Source: Micavibrio_A sp964539025
Lineage (GTDB): Bacteria; Pseudomonadota; Alphaproteobacteria; Micavibrionales; Micavibrionaceae
DNA length: 64,000 nt
Direction: 5' to 3'
Assembly (NCBI GenBank): GCA_964539025.1
Contig: CAZIFA010000002.1
Span: 124,001-188,000 of the forward strand
Shown here piece by piece: positions 23,626-32,145 of the stretch (positions are counted from its first letter, which is position 1; each line of letters starts with the position of its first letter). A program made the position numbers and the translations under genes. The notes beneath the pieces are model-generated. The model did not search any database. It was not told the DNA's origin and worked only from the letters and a program-made list of their open reading frames with translations.

Positions 23626-25061
23626 TGGCCAATATCAATCAGCGGCTCGATCTCCGCCAGGCTCAAAATCTCGTCATGACCCCCCAGTTGCAACAGGCCA
23701 TCAAGCTGTTGCAGTTGAACAATGTCGAGCTCGCCGAATATATAGAATCCGAAATCGCGCAAAATCCCCTCCTCGAAAAACAATCGGGCGAAGGCGAGGC
23801 CGATGCGCAGCAGGCTGAAACACCCGAGCGCGATTCGATGGAAGACAATTTCGAATCCGATAGCGAAACAACGGCCGCTTCTGCGGGCGATTTCGATGCC
23901 GGAACGGCGCTGATGGGATCGGGCGGCAACCGCAATTTCGATGAATTCGATGAAAGTTCGGATTCCACGCTTTCGAAACAGGAAACATTGCGCGATCATT
24001 TGATCGAACAACTCAACATGACGTTCGATGACGCCAAAGACCGACTGATCGGTGCGATGCTGATCGATATGGTGGACGAAGCCGGATATTTGCGCGAAGG
24101 CGTGGCCGATCTCGCCGCCAAGCTCGGCGCGGATGAAAAACGCGTTGAATCGCTGCTGGCGATTTTGAAGAAATTCTCGCCGTCTGGCGTGTTTGCGCGG
24201 GATTTAAAAGATTGCCTGTCCATCCAGCTCGACGATCAGGGCAAGCTCGATAAACCCATGTCGATCCTGCTCGATAACTTAAACCTTCTGGCCGGACATG
24301 ATATGGATGCGCTGGCCAAGAAATGTGACGTAAACAGCGCTTACCTCGCCGATATGATCGGCGATATAAAATCACTCAACCCGAAACCTGCCGCGAAATT
24401 CGATCATCTGGTGGTGCAGACCGCCATTCCTGATGTGCTGATGAAAAAACTCCCGAAAAATCTCGGCGGCGGATGGCGTGTGGAATTGAATTCAGAGACA
24501 TTGCCACGTGTCCTTGTGAACAACGAATATTACACGCTGGTAACTGAAGGCGCGAAAGACAAGAAAGACCGCGAATATATCACGACGCAGCTTAACAACG
24601 CCAACTGGCTGGTTAAATCGCTCGACCAGCGGGCGCAGACGATTTTGAAAGTGGCGTCGGAAATAGTAGAACAACAAGACGCGTTTTTTACCTTCGGCAT
24701 TGAATTCCTGCGGCCTTTGACATTGAAGGATATCGCCGAAGTCATTGGCATGCATGAAAGCACGGTAAGCCGCGTAACCACGAACAAATATATCGGCACG
24801 CCGCGCGGCATTTTCGAACTGAAATATTTCTTTTCGACCGCGCTGGTTTCGGCGGACGGAACATCGCATTCATCCGAATCCATCAAAGCGCGGATCAAAT
24901 CCATGGTCGATGCGGAAAAAACCGATGATGTTCTATCGGATGACGCCATCGTCGAAGCGTTGCAAAAAGAAGGCATCGATATCGCACGTCGCACCATCGC
25001 CAAATACCGCGAAATGCTGAACATTCCATCTTCCGTCCAGCGCCGTAAGCAGAAGAGATGA
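23625..25061 (+). CDS. rpoN: RNA polymerase sigma-54 factor RpoN
   Basis: A 478-residue alternative sigma factor. Region I is Gln/Leu-rich (TPQLQQAIKLLQLNNVELAEY). An acidic region II (about 55-110) follows, then the core-binding domain, a helix-turn-helix (TLKDIAEVIGMHESTVSRVT) and the C-terminal RpoN box variant RRTIAKYREMLNIPSS (canonical ARRTVAKYR), with ARRTIAKYR intact. It requires AAA+ activators, none of which is in the window. The order lptB-rpoN-hpf-ptsN is typical, but murI is inserted on the other strand. Confidence 0.96.
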   Translation: MANINQRLDLRQAQNLVMTPQLQQAIKLLQLNNVELAEYIESEIAQNPLLEKQSGEGEADAQQAETPERDSMEDNFESDSETTAASAGDFDAGTALMGSGGNRNFDEFDESSDSTLSKQETLRDHLIEQLNMTFDDAKDRLIGAMLIDMVDEAGYLREGVADLAAKLGADEKRVESLLAILKKFSPSGVFARDLKDCLSIQLDDQGKLDKPMSILLDNLNLLAGHDMDALAKKCDVNSAYLADMIGDIKSLNPKPAAKFDHLVVQTAIPDVLMKKLPKNLGGGWRVELNSETLPRVLVNNEYYTLVTEGAKDKKDREYITTQLNNANWLVKSLDQRAQTILKVASEIVEQQDAFFTFGIEFLRPLTLKDIAEVIGMHESTVSRVTTNKYIGTPRGIFELKYFFSTALVSADGTSHSSESIKARIKSMVDAEKTDDVLSDDAIVEALQKEGIDIARRTIAKYREMLNIPSSVQRRKQKR

Positions 25062-25099
25062 TATTCGGACTATATATCCAGCGCCGCAGGCATAAGAAT

Positions 25100-25182
25100 T
25101 TTAACACGAAGGCCACGAAAGGTGCACGAAGATCACGAAATTCTTCGTGCGCTTCGTGGCTCTTTGTGATCTTCGTGTTAAA
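25100..25182. repeat. CACGAAG-type palindromic element, copy 1
   Basis: Perfect 12-base arms TTTAACACGAAG (25100-25111) and CTTCGTGTTAAA (25171-25182) bracket a run of CACGAA/TTCGTG units. It lies between the convergent rpoN and murI genes. Related elements are at 33179 and 41780. Confidence 0.85.
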
Positions 25183-25232
25183 TATTTATTGCGCTACGCG
25201 CAATTTTCTTTATGTCTTTGTTGTTTACAGTT

Positions 25233-26039
25233 TCAACATACAGCCTGTTTCACCGCTGTTGGACCACCCATCAATTCATCGATATTGCGCTTGAAATTTT
25301 CGTTGGCATCGGTCGCATGCAGTTCGAACGTGCTGCCTTGCGATAAGCGCTCTTCCATCTCCGGATGGCGTTTGAGGTAATCTTGCAATTTCGCCGGAAT
25401 GATATCGTCTTGCGAGATCAACTCTACGCCGCTTAGCATCTTTTTCAAATGCGGCTTGAGCGCAACATAATGCGTGCAGCCAAGAATCAGGCTTTCTATC
25501 TTTGCCGCTTTCATCGGCCCCAGATAATCTTCCAAAACTTCATCCAAATATTTTTCTCCGCCCTCTTCGATCAGCGGCACCAGAAGCGGCGCGGCAACGG
25601 CGGTGAGCGCAACCTTCTCATTGATCTTCTGTAATTCGACTTCGTAGATTTTCGATTGCACCGTGCGCTGTGTCGCCAGCATCCCGATTTTGTGCGCGCC
25701 GTGTTCTATCGCGGCTTCCAATGTAGGGACGATCACGCCCAGAATACGCTTGTCCGGAAACTCGCGCGCCAGAAACCCCTGCTGCAAACGGCGCAGGGCG
25801 GCGGCACTCGCCGTGTTACAGGCCATGACGATCAGGTCGCACCCCTGTGCAAACAAATAGCGCATGCTCCGCTCCGAAAGGTCGTAGATCGCCTGGTCGG
25901 ACCGGCGTCCATAAGGCAGGTTTAATGTATCGCCAAGGTACAAATAATCGTAGTGGGGCAGTAATTTACGCAAGGAATTGGCGATATACAGCCCGCCTAG
26001 GCCGGAATCGAACACCCCTATTTTTTTATCTTTTTTCAT
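25233..26039 (-). CDS. murI: Glutamate racemase
   Basis: A 268-residue enzyme making D-glutamate for peptidoglycan. The start MKKDKKIG is chosen because it directly precedes the conserved IGVFDSGLGG; the longer open frame upstream is non-coding in character. Catalytic cysteines are in VMACNTASAA and ILGCTHY, with the Asp of FDSGLGG in place. It is on the strand opposite the rpoN-hpf flank, so it interrupts the usual rpoN-hpf order. Confidence 0.93.
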   Translation of the reverse strand: MKKDKKIGVFDSGLGGLYIANSLRKLLPHYDYLYLGDTLNLPYGRRSDQAIYDLSERSMRYLFAQGCDLIVMACNTASAAALRRLQQGFLAREFPDKRILGVIVPTLEAAIEHGAHKIGMLATQRTVQSKIYEVELQKINEKVALTAVAAPLLVPLIEEGGEKYLDEVLEDYLGPMKAAKIESLILGCTHYVALKPHLKKMLSGVELISQDDIIPAKLQDYLKRHPEMEERLSQGSTFELHATDANENFKRNIDELMGGPTAVKQAVC

Positions 26040-26182
26040 GAATCTATGCGCTTTGACTTTTTTTATTAACCAGATCGGACTATACTTAATATTAAGCACG
26101 AAAACACGGATTTTACAGCCCCAAGGGGCGCGATTTCTGCGTTTCCGTTCCCCGGACTGAATAACAAAAAAAGGTGGACGAT

Positions 26183-26788
26183 ATGCAATTAACCGTACAA
26201 GGCAAACAAATGGATCTTGGCGACGCACTGAAGTCGCACGTCGAAGGTAAACTAGAGGACATCAACAGCAAATATTTCAACCGAGCCATCGACGCGACGG
26301 TTACATTCTCCCCCGAAGGGCAGGCATTCACCAAAACGCATATTTCCATCCGGGTCGGCAAGGACATCATGGTCATTTCCGACGCCACGGAAACCGATCC
26401 CTATGTCGCGTTTGATTCCGCAGCCGAAAAAGTCGCCAAGCAGCTTCGCCGTTATAAGCGCAAACTGCGTGACCACCACCAGCGCCTTGAAGAAGCGCCT
26501 GCTGATCATTTCATGCCGGCGTCGGATTACACGCTGTCCTATGAGCAGGACAATGATGAGGAACACTCAGACCATCTAGTCATCGCGGAAATGTCGACGA
26601 ACATCCAGACGATGAGCCCGTCCGAGGCCGCTATGCGCCTTGAACTTTCAGGCCTGCCCGCCATGATGTTCCGCAATGCGGGACATAAGGGGCTGAACAT
26701 GGTTTACCTGCGGTCCGACGGCAATGTCGGCTGGGTTGATCCGGACGGTAAATCCACGACGGTGGGAAACGGTAAGGCCAAACGTTAA
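26183..26788 (+). CDS. hpf: Ribosome hibernation promoting factor, long form
   Basis: A 201-residue protein. The N-terminal RaiA/HPF domain (1-100) binds the decoding region of the 30S subunit (LTVQGKQMDLGDALKSHVE, FDSAAEKVAKQLRRYKRKLRDH). The C-terminal dimerisation domain (about 145-195, MSPSEAAMRLELSGLPAMMF) promotes 100S ribosome dimers. The ATG at 26183 has AAGGTGG upstream. A strong hairpin follows the stop. Confidence 0.93.
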   Translation: MQLTVQGKQMDLGDALKSHVEGKLEDINSKYFNRAIDATVTFSPEGQAFTKTHISIRVGKDIMVISDATETDPYVAFDSAAEKVAKQLRRYKRKLRDHHQRLEEAPADHFMPASDYTLSYEQDNDEEHSDHLVIAEMSTNIQTMSPSEAAMRLELSGLPAMMFRNAGHKGLNMVYLRSDGNVGWVDPDGKSTTVGNGKAKR

Positions 26789-26813
26789 AGCCGTTTACGC
26801 ATAAACGATCTTT

Positions 26814-26852
26814 GAATAGGGTATCCTCATTATGAGATACCCTATTCTTTTT
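26814..26852 (+). terminator. Hairpin downstream of hpf that spans the next start codon
   Basis: Perfect arms GAATAGGGTATC (26814-26825) and GATACCCTATTC (26836-26847), with inner CTCAT/ATGAG pairing, are followed by TTTTT. It has the form of the hpf terminator, yet the ATG of the next gene (26832) lies in its apex and the right arm encodes residues 2-6. Confidence 0.75.
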
Positions 26853-27359
26853 GCGGCACTAATTTTATGCGCTATTCATCCGGCCTACGCCGCCGATGAA
26901 AAATCCGGCGCACATGCGATTGCAAACGCGATGAATGATTACTGCCTTACGGCAATCAAATCGGGCCAGAATCCTATCGAGCGCGCCGTAGAAAAAAACC
27001 TCATCGAATTTCCATTGGAGCAGGCCGCCAAATTCGCACCGGACGGCGGCGCCGTTTTTATGATCCCGGAAGCAGCGGGTAACGCCGTCCTTGTGACCAA
27101 CAAAAATTACAAGGATGTCTGCAATATAGCGGTGCGTGAAACCAAATCCGGCGATCTTTGGAATGCCATAGATAATATTCTGGATTCAAAATCCGGTTTC
27201 ACATTGCTGCGCGAAAAACGCATTGAATATGACCACACGACCAAAAAGGAATTCGAAGGTGATTTCGGGTTTCCCATAGCCATCCTTATCACCGCCTCAG
27301 ACACCCCCAGACCCAACGCCATGCAGGCCCTGATCACCGTTGCGCGGGTCAAAGAATAA
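26832..27359 (+). CDS. Exported protein of unknown function
   Basis: A 175-residue protein with a clear signal peptide (about 1-20, cut after AYA) and a mature domain holding two Cys (NDYCLTAIK, DVCNIAV) that could form a disulphide. It resembles the loosely defined small periplasmic proteins annotated NMCC_0638-like, but this is not certain. The first codons coincide with the right arm of the hpf terminator-like hairpin, which in RNA would hide the start codon. Confidence 0.7.
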   Translation: MRYPILFAALILCAIHPAYAADEKSGAHAIANAMNDYCLTAIKSGQNPIERAVEKNLIEFPLEQAAKFAPDGGAVFMIPEAAGNAVLVTNKNYKDVCNIAVRETKSGDLWNAIDNILDSKSGFTLLREKRIEYDHTTKKEFEGDFGFPIAILITASDTPRPNAMQALITVARVKE

Positions 27360-27567
27360 AAAATTATTTATGCCCTGCAAGGGAACGAAATCCGCCGTTT
27401 TTCGTTATTTGCGCAAAACCCGCTTAACCAAAAATTAAGGCGCTTTTTGATAAAACCACACCACCTAAAAAAATACTTTTATTTTTAACGCAGTGCCGCA
27501 ACAAAATCGTTTTGCGGGATGCGCGAATAAGAGTATGTAGTACACGGCAAACCGCTAGGGGAATAAA

Positions 27568-28050
27568 ATGACGCGTTTGAACACCACCCAGGAATCTCCC
27601 ATCTATTTCGATATTGTCATCCCGTCTCTTGTGGCCGCGAACCGTAAACAGGCCACACGCCTGATCGCGCATGAAATTGCCAAGCTGATCGGCGTCAAGG
27701 AACATCTCTTTGCCGAACGCCTGATTGAAAACGAAAAAGAAAACCCGTCTGCCATGGGTGATGGTGTATCGGTTGCACATTTGCATGTCAGCGGATTGCA
27801 AAATCCTATTAACGCCTTCATCCGTTTGAAGAATGCCATTCCCATGGATGCGCCGGACAATATGGATGTGGATTTGATCTGCCTTCTTCTGACACCCGAA
27901 CGCGAAGGTTCCGCTTACTTGCGCACACTCGCCCGTACGTCGCGCCTGTTGCGCAATGGGCAGTTCTGCCTTAAACTCAGGGCAGCCCAGAATGAAAAAG
28001 CAATCCGGACTCTTCTCGACCAAACGTCCGTTCAGGTTCTGGCCGCGTAA
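27568..28050 (+). CDS. ptsN: Nitrogen-type PTS EIIA protein (PtsN-like)
   Basis: A 160-residue EIIA-fold protein. It would receive phosphate from NPr/HPr and regulate potassium, nitrogen or envelope functions. The region around the active His reads GDGVSVAHLHVSGLQNP rather than the usual GIAIPHxR form; a His is retained but the preceding Pro is Ala. The order rpoN-hpf-ptsN supports the assignment. No ptsP or ptsH is in the window. The 208 bp upstream show no other gene. Confidence 0.85.
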   Translation: MTRLNTTQESPIYFDIVIPSLVAANRKQATRLIAHEIAKLIGVKEHLFAERLIENEKENPSAMGDGVSVAHLHVSGLQNPINAFIRLKNAIPMDAPDNMDVDLICLLLTPEREGSAYLRTLARTSRLLRNGQFCLKLRAAQNEKAIRTLLDQTSVQVLAA

Positions 28051-28170
28051 ATTTAAAAAAGTTTTTCCAGTATATTTGTAGCGACCATAAGAAAATATTC
28101 TTTCTACACGGCGCGCAGGAACTTTGGGGGATGTGGTTTCGTTGATTAAACAAACCATAGGAGAAGACCA

Positions 28171-28416
28171 ATGCTGTCCGGACACCCGCATATAAAGAGC
28201 ATCCGCGTAAGCGAGACTTTCCTCAATGACCGAACGTTGCGTAGGCTGGTGGTAGACACCGACCTGATGATGCCGCCTTCGGGACGAATTGAAGAAAATC
28301 ATAAATTGCTCGACCTTCATAACTATCTTGAGAATATCGCGGCGCATGATTTCGCCGATTTCGATGAGGTAGAGATCAGAACGCCCAAGATGTTCCACGA
28401 ACGGCAGAGGGCGTAA
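28171..28416 (+). CDS. Hypothetical protein, 81 aa
   Basis: A soluble small protein with a good ribosome site (GGAGAAGACC before the ATG) and its own terminator directly after the stop. It has acidic and His-rich patches (HKLLDLHNYLENIAAHDFADFDE). No family is recognised. The discrete unit structure, ribosome site plus terminator, argues it is real. Confidence 0.65.
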   Translation: MLSGHPHIKSIRVSETFLNDRTLRRLVVDTDLMMPPSGRIEENHKLLDLHNYLENIAAHDFADFDEVEIRTPKMFHERQRA

Positions 28417-28444
28417 AAAAGCCGGCATTGTTGCCGGCTTTTGT
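28415..28444. terminator. Bidirectional intrinsic terminator
   Basis: The stem GCCGGCA/TGCCGGC (28421-28438) has an A-run on its left and TTTTGTTT on its right. It can serve both the 28171 gene and the convergent DUF1150-hsp20 unit. Confidence 0.85.
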
Positions 28445-28464
28445 TTGACTGCCATATCGCGCGC

Positions 28465-28704
28465 TTAATGCAGCGTGACCGGCAGAAGATCGTTGTGGCG
28501 CAGGGTCGCCATCGCCATATCCATGGAATCAAGCACGGATAATTGCGTGCCGTCGGCGGCATAAATAGCGAACGCTTCTTTACCTGCACCCTGCAAGGAA
28601 ATGGTGCGCACATAAGCAATCTCATCAATGCCTATTTTCAGGAAGTCCCTGCTTGAGAGACCTTTAAGAAAATTGCGGACGCTGGCTTCGTGTGAATTGT
28701 TCAT
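28465..28704 (-). CDS. DUF1150 family protein
   Basis: A 79-residue alphaproteobacterial protein with the DUF1150 core YVRTISLQGAGKEAFAIYA, then ADGTQLSVLDS. The family is nearly always found next to an Hsp20 gene, as here (61 bp downstream of it), and is presumed to act in the heat-shock response; its biochemical role is unknown. Confidence 0.88.
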   Translation of the reverse strand: MNNSHEASVRNFLKGLSSRDFLKIGIDEIAYVRTISLQGAGKEAFAIYAADGTQLSVLDSMDMAMATLRHNDLLPVTLH

Positions 28705-28765
28705 GTAATGCCCTTCCCTTTTCAGTATACCAAAAAAACGGTAAATCGCTTGTTAAAAACCGCCA

Positions 28766-29236
28766 TCAGCCATTCTTCTTCTCTATATCAATGGCTTGCG
28801 GCGCCTTACCGTTCCCAGAACCGGGGTTGGAACCGATCTGTATTTTGCGAATCTTGCTCTCGGGTTCTTCGCGTTTCATGTCGATATGCAAAAGCCCGCT
28901 ATCCAGATAAGCGCCCAGAATCTCGATCCCATCGGCCAGCACGAAACTGCGCTGGAACTGGCGGGCGGCGATGCCGCGATGCAGATAGGTACGGCTTTCA
29001 TCCTCGGTTTGTTTGCCACGGATTACCAATTGGTTGTTTTCCGTTTCAATATCGAGATCATCCATGCCGAACCCGGCAACGGCCAACGTTATGCGAAGCC
29101 CCGTATCACCTATCTGTTCGATGTTATAGGGCGGATAGCCTTCGGACGTTGTTTTGCGCATCCGATCTATGGTTTTTTCAAACTGGTCAAAACCCAGAAA
29201 TAAAGGGGAATCAAAAACGGAAAGTCTGTTGTTCAT
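28766..29236 (-). CDS. Small heat-shock protein Hsp20/IbpA
   Basis: A 156-residue ATP-independent holdase. The alpha-crystallin domain (about 32-130) includes YNIEQIGDTGLRITLAVAGF, ENNQLVIRGKQ and the signature GIAARQFQRSFVLADGIE, then GAYLDSGLLHIDMKRE. The C-terminal IxI-type tail is present as IRKIQIG. It forms an operon with DUF1150. The leader contains a hairpin that masks the ribosome site, so expression is probably temperature-controlled at translation. Confidence 0.95.
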   Translation of the reverse strand: MNNRLSVFDSPLFLGFDQFEKTIDRMRKTTSEGYPPYNIEQIGDTGLRITLAVAGFGMDDLDIETENNQLVIRGKQTEDESRTYLHRGIAARQFQRSFVLADGIEILGAYLDSGLLHIDMKREEPESKIRKIQIGSNPGSGNGKAPQAIDIEKKNG

Positions 29237-29241
29237 GGTCT

Positions 29242-29262
29242 AACTCCTCATACAAGCGAGCT
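29242..29262 (-). promoter_or_regulatory. ROSE-like RNA thermometer hairpin of hsp20
   Basis: In the mRNA, AGCUCGCU pairs across loop UGUAUG with AGGAGUU, which contains the ribosome site, leaving the G of UCGCU bulged. UCGCU fits the ROSE consensus UYGCU that pairs with AGGA around a bulged G. The start codon is six bases further. Seven pairs can be drawn, including one G-U. Confidence 0.7.
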
Positions 29263-29318
29263 ATGATTGGATTGGGGCCCGCACCATGCAGCGCCCCTTC
29301 AGTACCAGAATATAGGAT

Positions 29319-29501
29319 TTATGCCTGTTTTTTCAAGAAGAGCCGGTCGCAGTAATGGCAAGAAACCTGGTCCCGCCCATCGAACGTGTACCAGACCAGC
29401 GGATGACCCAGCGGCCCGTTGCCACCATCGCAGCGCACCTCGTCCGCATCCTTGGATACTTCAATAATTTCAGGGGCTTGGGATGATGAAGCGGCAGGCA
29501 T
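29319..29501 (-). CDS. Zinc-finger domain protein (NDUFS6-like, 60 aa)
   Basis: Starting at MPAASSSQAP, the 60-residue protein has the pattern C-x8-H...C-x2-C (VRCDGGNGPLGHPLVWY, then VSCHYCDRLF) of the short zinc-finger proteins related to the mitochondrial complex I subunit NDUFS6. In Alphaproteobacteria these are often separate genes and may support Complex I assembly. The longer upstream frame is not needed and overlaps nothing conserved. Confidence 0.82.
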   Translation of the reverse strand: MPAASSSQAPEIIEVSKDADEVRCDGGNGPLGHPLVWYTFDGRDQVSCHYCDRLFLKKQA

Positions 29502-29607
29502 GTATTTTAACCATTTGTTATCCAGATTCCCCTTAAATTGGCATGAGGGGGTTTTTAAGGCAATCCCCTCGTTTAAACCTCTTCGTTCCAACGACGACAA
29601 GGCACCC

Positions 29608-29997
29608 ATGAATACCATGACCCTGCAATTCACCAACAGCCCATCCTTAAAAGGCCGTGAGGACCGTTATATGGTCGTCCGGATCGATACGATGGCTGTC
29701 CTGAAAAGCTGGCGCAAATCCTTATTCAGTTTTGAATGGCTTATGCAAGATGGCGGGATTCGAGGCTTAGACGATCTTCCCCTGCACGAGCGCGACAAGC
29801 GCTTGAGGGTCGAAAAATCCCTGTCCGCCGGGCAGAGCCTCGAACGCCCCGTCCTTGGCATCGGCATGCTGGACAATGTCGAGATCGGCGCACACCGGGA
29901 TGTTTTCCTGACTCTCGCCGCGCAAGGAATTAAGGATATCGAGGTTCATATACCGCTTTCCAACAAAAAAGATTTCACACCCTTCCTGAGCCGTTAA
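29608..29997 (+). CDS. Hypothetical protein, 129 aa
   Basis: The start MNTMTLQFTN is chosen because the upstream extension runs antisense through the zinc-finger gene. It is a soluble, mixed alpha/beta protein with many charged residues (LPLHERDKRLRVEKSL). No signal peptide, membrane segment or known motif. Function unknown. Confidence 0.6.
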   Translation: MNTMTLQFTNSPSLKGREDRYMVVRIDTMAVLKSWRKSLFSFEWLMQDGGIRGLDDLPLHERDKRLRVEKSLSAGQSLERPVLGIGMLDNVEIGAHRDVFLTLAAQGIKDIEVHIPLSNKKDFTPFLSR

Positions 29998-30037
29998 TGG
30001 ATTTCCGCAGACATAAGTTTTGGGTTAGACTTAACCC

Positions 30038-30709
30038 ATGACGCGCGCATATTCACAAACCGGGTCGGCCTTCATTATAATTCTCATCGCGATCGCAATG
30101 TTCGCGGCATTGTCCTATGCGGTAAGCCAAGGGGGCAGCATTTCCCAGTCCACGCTGACCAAGGAACAGGCGAAGCTCGCGGCGCGGGAAATTACCAGCT
30201 ATGCCGACACCGTTGCCAAGGCCGTACACAAACTGCGCCTGGCCGGTTGCACCGAAACGCAAATCAGTTTTGAGATCCCCAACCCGCCCGGCGGATGGGC
30301 CGCCAACGGCGGCGCACCTGCTGATAAAAGCTGCACGGTCTTCAACATAAACGGCGGCAAGGTGCAATACACGCCCATAGAGACACAATGGCTTTATAAC
30401 ACCACGACGACCGTCTGGTGGCCGAACGGAGAGACAGCCGTGACGAATATCGGTACCGCCAGCCCCGAACTGATTTTATGGGCACGTAATCTCAAACGCG
30501 ATGTCTGTGACGAGATCAATAATCTCCAGTCCCTGACCGGTGCCATGACGGAAACTGTGGGCACGCACACAACCAACTTTGCAGGCACTTACGCCCTTGT
30601 CGCGAACGGAATCGGGGATGATGTCGGAACCGCCTATTTGGGAAAATCGACGGGCTGCATTCTCGATGCAACGGGCGGCAAATATTATGCCGTGCTGATA
30701 GCGCGCTAG
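30038..30709 (+). CDS. Pilin-like exported protein
   Basis: A 223-residue protein with a short basic leader (MTRAYSQTG), a hydrophobic helix (about 10-28, SAFIIILIAIAMFAALSYAV) and a Cys-containing C-terminal domain. This resembles type IV pilin or pseudopilin architecture, although the canonical Glu5 is absent. Four Cys in the mature part could form disulphides. No pilus assembly genes are nearby. An ordinary membrane-anchored periplasmic protein is the alternative. Confidence 0.6.
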   Translation: MTRAYSQTGSAFIIILIAIAMFAALSYAVSQGGSISQSTLTKEQAKLAAREITSYADTVAKAVHKLRLAGCTETQISFEIPNPPGGWAANGGAPADKSCTVFNINGGKVQYTPIETQWLYNTTTTVWWPNGETAVTNIGTASPELILWARNLKRDVCDEINNLQSLTGAMTETVGTHTTNFAGTYALVANGIGDDVGTAYLGKSTGCILDATGGKYYAVLIAR

Positions 30710-30710
30710 A

Positions 30711-32087
30711 TTATTTTTTCTTCCAGACCGGGCCTTGCGGCGTGTCTTCGATAAGAATGCCTTTGTCTTCGAGCATTTTGCGAATTTCGTCGGCGCGGGC
30801 GAAATTTTTGGCTTTTTTGGCGTCGGTGCGCTCTATCAGAAGTTTTTCGATTTCTTCAGCACTAATTCCTTCGACACTTTGTCCATAGCCAAGCCACGCG
30901 GCGGGATCTTGTTGTAAAACACCTACCAGATCACCAAAGACCTGCAATTGCCGCTTAATATAAGAGCCGTTATTTGCATTGTCCTTGAGAATGGAGTGAA
31001 GATAACCAATCGCTTCGGGCGTATTCAAATCATCATACAAAGCTTGTTTAACAAGCTCATGAAGCTCGCTCTTGTCAGGTGTTACATCTTTTAGCTTGTG
31101 GAGTTGAGTATAAAACCCATCCAATTGCTTTTGCGCCTGATGAACAGCCTGTTCCGACCAATCGAGCGGCTGGCGGTAATGCGCGCCGAGCAACGTCAGG
31201 CGCAGCGTCTCACCCGGATATTTTTTCAAAAGATCATGCGCGACCAGAAAATTGCCAAGGCTCTTTGACATCTTCTCACCATCGACGGTGAGAAACCCGT
31301 TATGCAGCCAGTATTTGGCGAATTTTTCCGGCGCGGTTTCATGGCCGTGTGCGCAGCAGCTTTGCGCGATCTCGTTTTCATGGTGCGGGAATTTTAAATC
31401 CGCGCCGCCGCCATGAATGTCGAACGGTAAGCCCAGATGTTTTTCTGCCATGGCGGAGCATTCGATATGCCAGCCGGGGCGGCCGAATCCGAACGGCGAA
31501 TCCCATCCCGGCTGGTCGCCTGTGCTCGGCTTCCACAGCACGAAATCGGCGGGGTCTTTTTTGAACGGCGCGACATCAACCCGCGCACCCGCGATCTGTT
31601 CGTCCCTGGAACGCCCCGACAACGCCCCGTAGGACGGATCGGACGGTACGTGGAACAGCACATGCCCCTCCGCCTCATACGCATGCCCGCGTTTGATCAG
31701 GGTTTGCATGAGCGCGATCATCTCAGGAATATGCTCGGTCGCTAGCGGTTGCACATCGGGGCGTACGACGCCCAGCGCCTGCATGTCCTCATTATAGATT
31801 TTCGTGAATTTTTGCGTGACCGCACTTATCGCGTCCCCGCTTTTACGGGCTGCATCCATGATTTTGTCGTCCACATCCGTGATGTTCGAGACATAGGTGA
31901 GTTTGGCCTTTGGATAGGCCTCGCGCAAAACCCGCACCCAAAGATCAAACACCACCGCCATACGCGCGTTGCCGATATGGGCGTAATCATACACGGTCGG
32001 CCCGCAGGCATAGACGCGCACATGCTGGGGATCGATCGGTTCGAACGGCTGTTTTTCGCGGGTCAGTGAATTATATAGTTTGATCAT
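30711..32087 (-). CDS. cysS: Cysteinyl-tRNA synthetase
   Basis: A 458-residue class I synthetase. The start is MIKLYNSLTREKQPFEP. The HIGH motif is in CGPTVYDYAHIGNAR, zinc ligands include Cys in YACGPT and the SMAEKHLG / HHENEIAQSCCAHG regions, and KMSKSLGN is the second signature. The C-terminal anticodon-binding helices are present (IEKLLIERTDAKKAKNFARADEIRK in part). Its ATG lies on a CATG shared with a possible opposite-strand start. Confidence 0.96.
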   Translation of the reverse strand: MIKLYNSLTREKQPFEPIDPQHVRVYACGPTVYDYAHIGNARMAVVFDLWVRVLREAYPKAKLTYVSNITDVDDKIMDAARKSGDAISAVTQKFTKIYNEDMQALGVVRPDVQPLATEHIPEMIALMQTLIKRGHAYEAEGHVLFHVPSDPSYGALSGRSRDEQIAGARVDVAPFKKDPADFVLWKPSTGDQPGWDSPFGFGRPGWHIECSAMAEKHLGLPFDIHGGGADLKFPHHENEIAQSCCAHGHETAPEKFAKYWLHNGFLTVDGEKMSKSLGNFLVAHDLLKKYPGETLRLTLLGAHYRQPLDWSEQAVHQAQKQLDGFYTQLHKLKDVTPDKSELHELVKQALYDDLNTPEAIGYLHSILKDNANNGSYIKRQLQVFGDLVGVLQQDPAAWLGYGQSVEGISAEEIEKLLIERTDAKKAKNFARADEIRKMLEDKGILIEDTPQGPVWKKK

Positions 32088-32145
32088 GGCGATAGCTTTA
32101 CACACCCCACTATCGCCTTTCAATCATCAAGGGAGTTTCTTAGCG

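Noticed and set aside
27424..28455. A 343-codon open frame on the minus strand
   Set aside because: It runs antisense through ptsN and the 28171 gene, both supported by family motifs or ribosome site and terminator. No motif is seen in its translation.
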